Shown: positions 41,762 to 51,371 of the stretch, one piece after another
Layout: the number at the start of each line of letters is the position of its first letter
Position numbering within the stretch: position 1 is the first letter of the stretch
NCBI RefSeq assembly: GCF_041677825.1
Contig: NZ_JBAYPG010000001.1
Span: forward strand, 62,001 to 126,000
Origin: Castellaniella sp041677825
GTDB lineage: Bacteria > Pseudomonadota > Gammaproteobacteria > Burkholderiales > Burkholderiaceae_B
Direction of reading: 5' to 3'
DNA length: 64,000 bases
The notes under the pieces: generated by a model
What the model was told of the DNA's origin: nothing
The model's database searches: none
The model's input: the letters and a program-made list of their open reading frames with translations, nothing else
Translations under genes and position numbers: made by a program

Positions 41762-42984
41762 TGAGTCAAACGATCAAAAACGCCCTGGTTGCGGCCCTGA
41801 TGGCCGGGGTCATCATTGCACCGGTGTTTGGCCTGCAAATCCTGCGCCGGGGCCAGGAAACCTACCTGCAGCCCGACTGGAAGATGATCATTGGCGGCAT
41901 GCTGATCATCTTTGTGGTCCAGATGCTGCGTCCGCTGTGGAAGCGCCGAAAGACGGGCACGAAGCGTCTGCAGATCCCGGCGATCACGGATTCCATACGG
42001 CGCAAGGTGATACTGGTATTGGTGCTGTTCGCATTGGTCTGGCCATTTTTCACTGGCCGGGCACAGGTGGACATCGCCACGCTGGTGCTGATCTACGTCA
42101 TGCTCGGCCTGGGCCTGAACATCGTGGTGGGCTATGCCGGGCTGCTCGACCTGGGTTTTGTGGGTTTCTATGCCGTCGGGGCCTACACCTACGCCTTGCT
42201 CTACCATTGGCTGGGCTGGTCATTCTGGGAAGCACTGCCTTTTTCCGGGATGGTATCGGCCTTTTTCGGCTATATCCTGGGCTTCCCCGTATTGCGCCTG
42301 CGGGGCGATTACCTCGCCATCGTCACCCTGGGCTTTGGCGAGATCATCCGCCTGCTGCTCATCAACCTGTATGACTTCACGGGGGGGCCCGATGGGGTCT
42401 CGGGGATTCCCAAGCCGTCATTCCTGGGCTACCAGCTCACACGCCGCTCGCTCGATGGCACGCCCACGTTCCATGAGGCGTTCGGGATCCCGTTCAATAG
42501 CGAACACGTGGTCATCTACCTCTATCTGCTGGCGCTCATTCTGGTGCTCATTACCTTGTTCGTCACCAGCCGGCTCATCCGCATGCCGATCGGGCGCGCC
42601 TGGGAGGCGCTGCGCGAAGACGAGATCGCCTGTCGCTCCCTGGGCCTGAACCCGCGCAACATCAAGCTGTCGGCCTTCACCATGGGCGCAATGTTTGCAG
42701 GGTTTGGCGGCGCCTTTTTCGCGGCGCGCCAGGGCCTGGTCAATCCGGAATCATTCACCTTCATCGAATCCGCCCTGATTCTGGCGATCGTGGTGCTCGG
42801 GGGCATGGGCTCGCAGGTCGGTGTGATCCTGGCCGCGGTGCTGCTCACTGTGGTGCCGGAACTCGCGCGCGAATTTGCCGAATACCGGATGCTGATCTTC
42901 GGTCTGGTCATGGTGGTCATGATGGTCTGGCGGCCGCAGGGTCTGTTGCCCATGAAACGCCCGCAAGTGGAACTGGAATCATGA
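41761..42984 (+). CDS. livM: Branched-chain amino-acid ABC permease LivM
   Basis: The 407-residue protein has an N-terminal extension with two hydrophobic segments and a basic loop (about residues 60-80), then the LivM core: GLGLNIVVGYAGLLDLGFVGFYAVGAY, GDYLAIVTLGFGEIIRLL, the EAA-like GRAWEALREDEIACRSLG loop and GGMGSQVGVILAA. It pairs with LivH. The start overlaps the livH stop and the end overlaps livG by 4 bp, so HMGF are tightly coupled. Confidence 0.95.
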   Translation: MSQTIKNALVAALMAGVIIAPVFGLQILRRGQETYLQPDWKMIIGGMLIIFVVQMLRPLWKRRKTGTKRLQIPAITDSIRRKVILVLVLFALVWPFFTGRAQVDIATLVLIYVMLGLGLNIVVGYAGLLDLGFVGFYAVGAYTYALLYHWLGWSFWEALPFSGMVSAFFGYILGFPVLRLRGDYLAIVTLGFGEIIRLLLINLYDFTGGPDGVSGIPKPSFLGYQLTRRSLDGTPTFHEAFGIPFNSEHVVIYLYLLALILVLITLFVTSRLIRMPIGRAWEALREDEIACRSLGLNPRNIKLSAFTMGAMFAGFGGAFFAARQGLVNPESFTFIESALILAIVVLGGMGSQVGVILAAVLLTVVPELAREFAEYRMLIFGLVMVVMMVWRPQGLLPMKRPQVELES

Positions 42985-43745
42985 GCGATACACTGCTGAG
43001 CGTGAGTGCGCTGACCATGCGTTTTGGTGGCCTGCTGGCCGTCGATCAGGTCGGATTCGATGTACGTCGTGACGAGGTCTTTGCCATCATCGGGCCCAAT
43101 GGCGCCGGGAAAACAACGGTGTTCAACTGCGTGGGTGGATTCTACAAACCCACCACCGGCGCCATCACCATGGATGGGCAGCCGATCACGGGCCTGCCCA
43201 GTCACAGGGTGGCACGCCATGGCCTGGTGCGGACGTTCCAGAATGTGCGTCTGTTCAAGAGCCTCACCGTACTCGAAAACCTGCTGGTGGCGCAGCATAC
43301 GCACATGGAAACCGGCTTGTTGCAAGGCCTTCTGAAACTGCCTTCTTTTCGCCATTCCGAAACCGAGGCCAAGCAGCGCGCTGTTCAATGGCTCGATTTC
43401 ATGGGCATACGGCAGTATGCCAACCGCGAGGCGGGCAACCTGGCCTATGGCCACCAGAGACGGCTGGAAATCGCACGCTGCATGATCACCAGGCCGCGCC
43501 TGCTGATGCTCGACGAACCGGCCGCCGGTCTGAACCCCCAGGAAAAGCGCGACCTCCAGGTACTGATCGATCAGTTGCGCCACGAATACAACGTCGCCGT
43601 GCTGCTCATCGAGCACGACATGAGCCTGGTCATGGGGGTATCGGACCGCATTCTGGTGATGGAGCACGGCAAGCCGATCATGACCGGCCTGCCTGATGAC
43701 GTGCGTCGCGACCCACGGGTCATCAAGGCTTACCTGGGGGAATGA
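42981..43745 (+). CDS. livG: Branched-chain amino-acid ABC ATPase LivG
   Basis: The 254-residue ATPase has Walker A GPNGAGKTT, the LivG-type C-loop region with AYGHQRRLEIARCM in place of a standard LSGGQ, Walker B LLMLDEPAAGL and the switch histidine in IEHDMSLVMGV. It energises uptake with LivF. It overlaps livM and livF by 4 bp each. Confidence 0.95.
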   Translation: MSDTLLSVSALTMRFGGLLAVDQVGFDVRRDEVFAIIGPNGAGKTTVFNCVGGFYKPTTGAITMDGQPITGLPSHRVARHGLVRTFQNVRLFKSLTVLENLLVAQHTHMETGLLQGLLKLPSFRHSETEAKQRAVQWLDFMGIRQYANREAGNLAYGHQRRLEIARCMITRPRLLMLDEPAAGLNPQEKRDLQVLIDQLRHEYNVAVLLIEHDMSLVMGVSDRILVMEHGKPIMTGLPDDVRRDPRVIKAYLGE

Positions 43746-44449
43746 CCGTGCTCAAGCTTGAAAATGTCAGTACGTTCTATGGCGCCATCCAGGCACTCAA
43801 TGACGTGTCGGTCGAGGTCAATCAGGGCGAGATCGTCACGCTGATCGGCGCCAATGGTGCAGGCAAGACCACCTTGCTCATGTCCGTCTGCGGCAACCCC
43901 AGGGTGAGTTCAGGCCGGATCACCTTCCTGGGTGAAGACATCACCCACCTGCCCACGCATGTCATCATGCAGATGGGCATGGCCATATCCCCCGAAGGGC
44001 GGCGCGTGTTTCCCGATCTCACCGTCCACGAGAACCTGAACATGGGGGCGTTTTTCCTGAATCGCAGCCAGACCGAAGACAGCATGGCCCATGTGTTCGA
44101 GCTGTTTCCACGCCTGGAAGAACGCGCCAGCCAGCGCGCAGGGACCATGTCGGGTGGCGAACAGCAGATGCTGGCCATTGGGCGGGCCCTCATGACGCGC
44201 CCGAAACTGCTGCTGCTGGATGAACCCACGCTGGGTCTGGCGCCCCTGATCATTGCACAGATCTTCGACATCATACGCACCATTCGCGATGAAGGCGTGA
44301 CCGTGTTTCTGGTTGAGCAAAATGCCAACAAGGCCCTGCAGGTCGCCGATCGGGGCTACGTCCTCGAGACGGGTCAGGTCGTGATGGCCGACACGGGGGC
44401 CAATCTGCTGGTGAACGACGATGTGCGCAAGGCCTACCTGGGGGCCTGA
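43742..44449 (+). CDS. livF: Branched-chain amino-acid ABC ATPase LivF
   Basis: The 235-residue ATPase has Walker A GANGAGKTT, the LivF signature MSGGEQQMLAIGRALM, Walker B LLLLDEPTLGLAP and EQNANKALQVADRGYVLETG in place of the usual switch histidine segment. It completes the livKHMGF set. It converges on the glutathione S-transferase gene, with stops 14 bp apart. Confidence 0.96.
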   Translation: MTVLKLENVSTFYGAIQALNDVSVEVNQGEIVTLIGANGAGKTTLLMSVCGNPRVSSGRITFLGEDITHLPTHVIMQMGMAISPEGRRVFPDLTVHENLNMGAFFLNRSQTEDSMAHVFELFPRLEERASQRAGTMSGGEQQMLAIGRALMTRPKLLLLDEPTLGLAPLIIAQIFDIIRTIRDEGVTVFLVEQNANKALQVADRGYVLETGQVVMADTGANLLVNDDVRKAYLGA

Positions 44450-44462
44450 TCGAGCACCCAAC

Positions 44463-45074
44463 TCAGGCCAGATCCTGCGCGGCAAGCGCGGCCTGTACGC
44501 CGGGGTCGCGCTCCATGCGGGCATGGAAGCGGGTGAGCTCGGCGAAGTCGTCCACGGGGACCCCTTTGGCGTGCGCCCAGCGCAACAGGACATACAGGTA
44601 AGGATCGGCCACCGAGCGTTTGCCGGTGAGCCAATCACGCCCGCGCAGCTGGTCATTGGCGATGGCAAAGAAGCTGCGCAGCATTTCGGTGGCCTTGGCC
44701 GATACCGCCCGGGCGGCCGCCTCATCGCCAGCGGTGAACAGGGGGGCCTTGAAGACCAGGCCGAATGTCCGGTGTATGTCGGAATTGCAGAAACTGAGCC
44801 AGCGCCGGGTTTCCGCGCGGCCGATGGGATCATTGCCAAGCAGATCGGCTTCGGGGTTCAGTTCGGCCAGGTATTCGAGTATGGCGGCGCTTTGCGTGAG
44901 GACGAAATCGCCATCGACCAGCGTGGGGACCAGCCCTTCGGGGTTGAGTGCGAGATAGGCGGGTTCTTTGGTTTCTTCGCGGGTAAGCCGTTGGGTATCA
45001 TAGGGCTTGCCTATCCATTCGAGCACGATGTGGGTGACCAGGGGACAGGCACCGGGAAAATAATAAAGCTTCAT
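44463..45074 (-). CDS. gst: Beta-class glutathione S-transferase
   Basis: The 203-residue protein starts MKLYYFPGAC with C10, the catalytic cysteine of bacterial beta-class enzymes, followed by the glutathione-binding NPEGLVPTL and TQSAAILEYLAE. The C-terminal helical domain contains GRDWLTGKRSVADPYLYVLL. It conjugates glutathione to electrophiles or reduces mixed disulfides. It is the only minus-strand gene between yicC and the redoxin gene, and is divergent from epd. Confidence 0.94.
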   Translation of the reverse strand: MKLYYFPGACPLVTHIVLEWIGKPYDTQRLTREETKEPAYLALNPEGLVPTLVDGDFVLTQSAAILEYLAELNPEADLLGNDPIGRAETRRWLSFCNSDIHRTFGLVFKAPLFTAGDEAAARAVSAKATEMLRSFFAIANDQLRGRDWLTGKRSVADPYLYVLLRWAHAKGVPVDDFAELTRFHARMERDPGVQAALAAQDLA

Positions 45075-45225
45075 CTGGGTTCCAATTGGGGCGTGAGCAA
45101 CAGGATATGTTATACCACTGGCCAGCTGTCACTGGCATGTCGCCTGGGCGCATCAAACTGACAGGCGGGTCGCGCGTCGGTTAGACTACAGGCCATCGCT
45201 GCATTCCACGACTTTTGTTTCTGCC

Positions 45226-46266
45226 ATGTCTGACGCTTTGCGCATTGCCATCAATGGCTACGGAAGAATAGGGCGCTGCGTTCTGCGTGCGCTGTTCGAA
45301 TCATCCTACCGGCAGAACATGCAGATCGTGGCCATCAACGAGCCGGCCGATCTCGATGCGATGGTGCATCTGACCCGTTTCGATTCCACGCATGGCCCCT
45401 TTCCCGGTACGGTCGAGACCCAGGGCGATGCCATGGTGATCAACGGCCAGCGCATCGCCATCAACCATGCGCTGGCGCCCGAAGGGGTACCCTGGGATGA
45501 CCTGGGGCTCGACGTGCTGCTCGAATGCTCGGGGCATTATTCGACTCGCCCGCAACTCGAGCGGTTCGTCACGGCCGGTTGCCCCAGGGTGCTGGTGTCG
45601 CATCCCGCACAGGGTGCCGACGACGTGGACCACACCGTGGTCTACGGCATCAACGAAAATGGCCTGGGCAGCCACCAGAAGATTGTCTCGGCCGCATCCT
45701 GCACCACCAATGCCAGTGTGCCGGTGCTCGACATCCTCGAGCGGCATCTTGGGGTGCACAGCGTGATGCTCAGTACGCTGCACTCGGTCATGAACGACCA
45801 ACCCATGATCGATGGCTATCACCATACCGACCTGCGCCGCACGCGCTCGGCCATGCAATCCATCATTCCGGTGGCCACCGGTCTGGCTGCCGGCGTAGAA
45901 CGGCTCCTGCCCCATCTGGCGGGCCGGATCCAGGCGAAGGCCATACGCGTACCGATCCACAATGTATCCGCGATCGATCTGGTGGCGCACCTGAAGCAGC
46001 ACACGACAGCCCGGGCGCTGAACGCTCTGTTCGAAGAGGCCGCCCACGTACAGCCCGATCTGTTCGCGTGCACGCGCCAGCCGCATGCATCCGTGGATTT
46101 CGTGCACGATCCGCATTCCGTGATCATCGACCTGGGCCAGACCAGCGTCAACCAGGGGCATTTTGCGAACCTGCTGCTCTGGTTCGACAATGAATGGGGT
46201 TTTGCCCGTCGCATGCTCGATGTCGCCAGCGCATGGGCGCGCTGTTTCAAGGCCGGGCCATCATGA
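45226..46266 (+). CDS. epd: Erythrose-4-phosphate dehydrogenase-like (GAPDH family)
   Basis: The 346-residue NAD-dependent enzyme has INGYGRIGRCVLRAL, the nucleophilic cysteine in SAASCTTNASVP, and LHSVMNDQPMIDG. The INEP sequence after the Rossmann fold (in place of the Asp of glycolytic GAPDH) and the MNDQ segment are features of E. coli Epd rather than GapA. Epd makes 4-phosphoerythronate for pyridoxal phosphate synthesis. A Calvin- or glycolysis-type GAPDH role cannot be ruled out, and no pgk or tkt is adjacent. Confidence 0.85.
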   Translation: MSDALRIAINGYGRIGRCVLRALFESSYRQNMQIVAINEPADLDAMVHLTRFDSTHGPFPGTVETQGDAMVINGQRIAINHALAPEGVPWDDLGLDVLLECSGHYSTRPQLERFVTAGCPRVLVSHPAQGADDVDHTVVYGINENGLGSHQKIVSAASCTTNASVPVLDILERHLGVHSVMLSTLHSVMNDQPMIDGYHHTDLRRTRSAMQSIIPVATGLAAGVERLLPHLAGRIQAKAIRVPIHNVSAIDLVAHLKQHTTARALNALFEEAAHVQPDLFACTRQPHASVDFVHDPHSVIIDLGQTSVNQGHFANLLLWFDNEWGFARRMLDVASAWARCFKAGPS

Positions 46267-46335
46267 CGGCAGTGGCCTGTCCCTGGTCCCGATTTTCATT
46301 GCCTGAATCATTTTTTTCTCCAGGAGTTCTCCATC

Positions 46336-47739
<1,404 letters not shown>

Positions 47740-47859
47740 GGCCGATGATCCGATGCAGATCGTCCCGATCCTTGCGCCAGGCTGGGCCCGGCAGCGCGTC
47801 AGGCGCTTCGGGCATTGCGGGTCGAACCGGTTCTTCATCCCGGGGCAGGGGATACGGAC

Positions 47860-48225
47860 ATGGCAAACACGATACACATCAAACGGGCCTATGAAGCGCC
47901 CGACGATACCGACGGCCTGCGCGTGCTGGTCGACCGCCTGTGGCCACGCGGGCTTTCCAAGGCTACATTCAGATACGACCTCTGGTGCAAGGATCTGGCC
48001 CCCAGCACGGCGCTGCGCACGTGGTTTGGCCACAAGCCCCAACGCTGGGACGGCTTTCGGCAGGATTATCTCAAGGAACTGCAGACACCCGAAGTCCAGC
48101 AGCGCCTGAAGATGCTGCTGGATCAGGCTGGGGATCGATCCCTGACCTTGCTGTATGCTGCCCGTGACACGGAGCACAATCAGGCAGTGGTCCTGGCCGA
48201 TGTCCTGCGAACCTTGCAGGCATGA
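47860..48225 (+). CDS. DUF488 (YeaO) family protein
   Basis: From the ATG at 47860 the 121-residue protein has the DUF488 signature IKRAYEAPDDTDGLRVLVDRLWPRGL near the N terminus and the conserved TLLYAARDTEHNQAVVL motif at the C terminus. The family has no settled function. The residues in the longer frame from 47815 are poorly conserved. The next gene, nfeD-like, is 106 bp downstream. Confidence 0.88.
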   Translation: MANTIHIKRAYEAPDDTDGLRVLVDRLWPRGLSKATFRYDLWCKDLAPSTALRTWFGHKPQRWDGFRQDYLKELQTPEVQQRLKMLLDQAGDRSLTLLYAARDTEHNQAVVLADVLRTLQA

Positions 48226-48331
48226 TCCAGCTGGAAGCGCAGACAGAAACAAAGACGGCAAGGGCAGGGGGCGCAGGGCGGCGGCCGGTTTCGCAGGCCC
48301 ATGGTTCGGGCACTCATGGTTCAGGTGATAC

Positions 48332-48661
48332 ATGCTGCTGATCTATTTTGGTTCACAATCCGCATGGGCACTGGGCCTGATGCTGCTGATCTTCGTGCTG
48401 GCGGCGGTGATCGCGATCCAGGCCCAGCGCCAGAGGGCTCAGGCCGGTAACGAAGAACTGCCCGGCATGATGGGCGAGGTCACCCAGGACACCGATCTGC
48501 GTGGTCGCGGCTGGGCCCTGGTGCGCGGTGAGGTCTGGCAGATCCGGGCCCGCGTGCCACTGAAAACCGGGCAGGCGATCCAGGTGCGCAGTGTGCAGGG
48601 CCTGGTACTGCAGGTCGAGCCGTCAGGCGATTCCAACGAGATCACAGAGGTACTGTCATGA
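48332..48661 (+). CDS. Short NfeD-like membrane protein
   Basis: The 109-residue protein has one or two N-terminal TM segments (about 3-30) and a C-terminal OB-like domain of the NfeD family (MMGEVTQDTDLRGRGWALVRGEVW, RVPLKTGQAIQVRSVQGLVLQVEP). NfeD proteins partner with SPFH/slipin proteins in the membrane. It lacks the ClpP-like protease part of long NfeD. Its stop overlaps the slipin start by 4 bp, the usual pairing. Confidence 0.88.
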   Translation: MLLIYFGSQSAWALGLMLLIFVLAAVIAIQAQRQRAQAGNEELPGMMGEVTQDTDLRGRGWALVRGEVWQIRARVPLKTGQAIQVRSVQGLVLQVEPSGDSNEITEVLS

Positions 48662-49521
48662 TGTTCCTGAATATGGGCTCCTTCATCAGCCTGATCGTAC
48701 TGGTTTTCCTTTTTACCGTGCTGCTCCGGCTGTTCAGGATTTTGCGCGAATACGAGCGGGGGGTCATTTTTACGCTCGGCCGGTATGGGGGCACCAAGGG
48801 GCCCGGGCTGATCATCGTGATTCCTTTCCTGCAGCAGCTGGTGCGGGTGGATACCCGCGTGGTCACCATGGACGTGCAGCCGCAAGACGTGATCTCGCGC
48901 GACAACGTGTCGGTGCGAGTCAATGCCGTGGTGTATTTCAGGGTGGTGGACCCGGCCAAGGCCATCATCCAGGTCGAGCAATACTACGAAGCCACCAGTC
49001 AACTGGCGCAGACGACCTTGCGTGCGGTGCTGGGCAAGCACGAACTCGACGAGATGCTGACCGAACGCGAAAAGCTGAATACCGATGTGCAGACCATTCT
49101 CGATGCCCAGACCGATGGCTGGGGCATCAAGGTCACCAATGTGGAAATCAAGCACATCGACCTGAACGAGACCATGATCCGTGCCATGGCGCGCCAGGCC
49201 GAAGCCGAGCGCGAGCGGCGCGCCAAGGTCATCCATGCCGAGGGCGAACTGCAGGCCTCCAGGGCGCTGGCTCAAGCCGCCACCATCCTGGCCAGTGAAC
49301 CGTCTGCCATGCAGCTGCGCTACCTCGATACCCTGACCCAGGTGGCAGGCGACAAGTCATCGACCCTGGTGTTTCCCATCCCCATCGATCTGCTGGCCGG
49401 CTTCATGCCGCAGCACGGTGCTGCGCCTCGGCCAGGAGCTGGCCCAGTATCGCGCCCACGCGCAAATCTTCAGCCTGCCCCAGATGGTTCAGACGAACCC
49501 GCCCCAGATCATCCAGAATGA
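48658..49521 (+). CDS. Slipin (SPFH/stomatin-like membrane protein)
   Basis: The 287-residue protein has an N-terminal TM hairpin (about 5-25), an SPFH domain with EYERGVIFTLGRYGGTKGPGL, RVDTRVVTMDVQPQDVISRDNVSV, and a coiled-coil region AEAERERRAKVIHAEGELQAS. Slipins form membrane rafts with NfeD partners. The last 119 bp, encoding a Pro/Ala-rich tail, overlap the convergent redoxin gene. Confidence 0.93.
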   Translation: MMFLNMGSFISLIVLVFLFTVLLRLFRILREYERGVIFTLGRYGGTKGPGLIIVIPFLQQLVRVDTRVVTMDVQPQDVISRDNVSVRVNAVVYFRVVDPAKAIIQVEQYYEATSQLAQTTLRAVLGKHELDEMLTEREKLNTDVQTILDAQTDGWGIKVTNVEIKHIDLNETMIRAMARQAEAERERRAKVIHAEGELQASRALAQAATILASEPSAMQLRYLDTLTQVAGDKSSTLVFPIPIDLLAGFMPQHGAAPRPGAGPVSRPRANLQPAPDGSDEPAPDHPE

Positions 49522-49903
49522 GCAGAGTAGGGGTGCCTTCGAGCCGCCAGGCCTGCATGGTCTGCGGGATGGGCTGACCCTGCAGGCCCGGCATGTCCAT
49601 CCCTACCGGAAAGTGGATGCGGTACTCGTGGATGAACGCCCTGAGTGCGACTTCGGTCATGGCGTCATGGTGCTCGAACACGGTGTGCAGGCCCACGACC
49701 TGCAGCCGGTCGGGCGGAAATGCCTGGTGAATGGCCTTGGCCTGGGGAATGCCGTGCGCCACGCAGCCCGGGCACAGCATCTGGAACGTATGGATCACCA
49801 CCACCTTGCCACGCAGGCCATCGAGAGAGGGCGCAGCAGCGTCGCCAGGCCAGTTGAGCCAGGTCTGCACAGACCACTCTGGCAGCGCATGCCCTGATGT
49901 CAT
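49403..49903 (-). CDS. Redoxin/thioredoxin-like protein (AhpC/TSA-TlpA type)
   Basis: The 166-residue protein has a redox CPGC motif in HTFQMLCPGCVAHGIPQ, followed by RLQVVGLHTVFEHHD and the GTPTLLILDDLGRVRL strand with the cis-Pro. No signal peptide is present with the start at 49903, so it would act in the cytoplasm. A longer frame begins at 49939. Its last 119 bp are antisense to the slipin tail. Confidence 0.87.
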   Translation of the reverse strand: MTSGHALPEWSVQTWLNWPGDAAAPSLDGLRGKVVVIHTFQMLCPGCVAHGIPQAKAIHQAFPPDRLQVVGLHTVFEHHDAMTEVALRAFIHEYRIHFPVGMDMPGLQGQPIPQTMQAWRLEGTPTLLILDDLGRVRLNHLGQAEDLRVGAILGQLLAEAQHRAAA

Positions 49904-49925
49904 CGTCGTGTTCCCAACAGCATAT

Positions 49926-50117
49926 TCAATCACCATCATAAACCAGCAGCGTCCCGGACGCTTCCACTTGGCAGAAAACCGGACATTTCCATTCAGCCTT
50001 GACAGTCGGCGCCTTGCGTTCGATCGAGACCGATCCGGCGCAGTTCGCGCACACCGGTGGCATCCGGCAGGATCCGTGCCCGGCAGTGCGGGATTGCAAT
50101 ACCAATACGGCGCGCAT
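49926..50117 (-). CDS. Possible small cysteine-rich (zinc-ribbon-like) protein
   Basis: A 63-codon frame encodes a protein with five cysteines arranged as C-x6-C-x2-C and C-x3-C around residues 17-50, a pattern that could bind zinc. The ribosome site is weak (AAAGATAGG close to the ATG), and no family is recognised. It lies in the 300-bp gap between the redoxin and the cytochrome c gene. Confidence is low. Confidence 0.35.
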   Translation of the reverse strand: MRAVLVLQSRTAGHGSCRMPPVCANCAGSVSIERKAPTVKAEWKCPVFCQVEASGTLLVYDGD

Positions 50118-50203
50118 GCCTATCTTTCAATACCCGGGTCAGTCGTGGTGTAATGGAGCCTGTTCAATCCGTTCATAATCTGGATACTTTGGAGACCCTG
50201 CCC

Positions 50204-50536
50204 ATGAAATTTTCCGTTGTTGCACTGAGCCTGTCCTTGATGGCTGCCGGATCTGCCGCCCAGGCAGCACCTGATTTTGCGCAGGTCAACACCATCCTGA
50301 CCAACAATGCCTGCCTGGCGTGCCATGCCGTCGACAAGAAAGTCATCGGCCCCGCTTACGAAGAAGTGGCTGCCAAGCACAAGGGGCAGGCCGATGCAGC
50401 GGCCGTGCTCACCAAGCACATCAAGGAAGGCAGCTCCGGGGTCTATGGGCCGATTCCCATGCCCCCCAACGTGGGCATCTCCGATGCCGACATTGCAGTC
50501 GTGGTCGAATGGCTGGTCGCGGGTGCACCGCACTGA
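50204..50536 (+). CDS. Small periplasmic class I cytochrome c (c551/c5 type)
   Basis: From the ATG at 50204 the 110-residue preprotein has a signal peptide of about 22 residues (MKFSVVALSLSLMAAGSAAQ), a haem site CLACH, and the axial methionine in PIPMPPNVG. Mature cytochromes of this size shuttle electrons in the periplasm, for example to denitrification reductases. It may serve the NOR-type operon. A strong intrinsic terminator follows. Confidence 0.92.
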   Translation: MKFSVVALSLSLMAAGSAAQAAPDFAQVNTILTNNACLACHAVDKKVIGPAYEEVAAKHKGQADAAAVLTKHIKEGSSGVYGPIPMPPNVGISDADIAVVVEWLVAGAPH

Positions 50537-50566
50537 TATCCGGCAGACCACTGTTTGCTAAAATGC

Positions 50567-50597
50567 AGCGCCAGCCATCAGGGCTGGCGCTTTTTTT
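50567..50597 (+). terminator. Intrinsic terminator after the cytochrome c gene
   Basis: The 9-bp stem GCGCCAGCC/GGCTGGCGC with an ATCAG loop is followed by seven T residues, ending 30 bp after the stop codon. Confidence 0.95.
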
Positions 50598-50664
50598 GGC
50601 ATGATCGCGTTCTGCGGCCAGCCGTCCGGATGCGAGCTCTGTGCGATCGGTGGACTGAATCGAA

Positions 50665-51234
50665 ATGGATGCATTCTGGGTGTGCGTCGGTGTAGTGGCG
50701 CTGGGCGAAATGGGCGACAAGACCCAACTGCTGGCCATGGTGCTGGCAGCGCGATTCCACCGGTCAGGCCTGATCTGCTTCGGCATCTTTCTGGCTACGC
50801 TGCTGAACCATCTTCTCGCCGGTCTGGTCGGCCAGACCATCGCCCACTGGTTCGATCCCGACATACTCACGTGGGTGCTTGGCCTGTCCTTCCTGGTGAT
50901 GGCGGGCTGGCTGCTGTTTCCGGATCGCATTCAGACACTCGGGCCGCTGCGCGGCACAGGGATCCTGTGGACCACCATCCTGATGTTCTTCCTGGCCGAA
51001 ATGGGCGACAAGACCCAGATCGCCACGGTGGCGCTCGCGGCGCGCTTCGACAGTCTTGCGCTCGTGGTGGCAGGCAGTACGCTGGGCATGATGCTGGCCA
51101 ACGTGCCCGCAGTCTATCTGGGCGCACGCCTGACGAACCGCCTGCCGCTGGCCTGGGTCAGGGCGGGCGCCGCCTTGCTGTTTGCAGGGCTGGGCGTGGC
51201 GACCTTGCTGGCGGGCACCTCGTGGCTTCAATAG
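50665..51234 (+). CDS. TMEM165/GDT1 family (UPF0016) cation transporter
   Basis: The 189-residue protein has six TM helices in two repeats, each with the family signature: ALGEMGDKTQLLAM near the N terminus and LAEMGDKTQIATVALAARF in the second half. Family members export Mn2+ or exchange Ca2+/Mn2+ with protons. The start at 50665 gives a full first helix. It lies between the cytochrome terminator and the dif site. Confidence 0.92.
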   Translation: MDAFWVCVGVVALGEMGDKTQLLAMVLAARFHRSGLICFGIFLATLLNHLLAGLVGQTIAHWFDPDILTWVLGLSFLVMAGWLLFPDRIQTLGPLRGTGILWTTILMFFLAEMGDKTQIATVALAARFDSLALVVAGSTLGMMLANVPAVYLGARLTNRLPLAWVRAGAALLFAGLGVATLLAGTSWLQ

Positions 51235-51248
51235 CAAGCGGATCCATT

Positions 51249-51276
51249 ACTTGACATAATATACATTATGCGCATT
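51249..51276. other. dif: Chromosomal dif site (XerC/XerD recombination site)
   Basis: A 28-bp sequence matches the reverse complement of E. coli dif at 24 positions, with 21 contiguous identities across bases 54-74 of this line. It is formed by an XerD-type arm ACTTGACATAA, the central TATACA and an XerC-type arm TTATGCGCATT. Such sites resolve chromosome dimers at the replication terminus. It lies in an intergenic spacer between the GDT1-family gene and the SDR gene. Confidence 0.88.
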
Positions 51277-51371
51277 TCAGCCCAACGCTCGGATCCTGAT
51301 ATCATCGGCAAAAGACATTCTGGATCACGGGCCTGTCGTCCCCGGCAGGCTCGGCAATACAAGGGGTTGAT

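Noticed and set aside
50581..50664. yybP-ykoY (manganese) riboswitch upstream of the GDT1-family gene
   Set aside because: The spacer is too short and lacks the conserved loops of that riboswitch.
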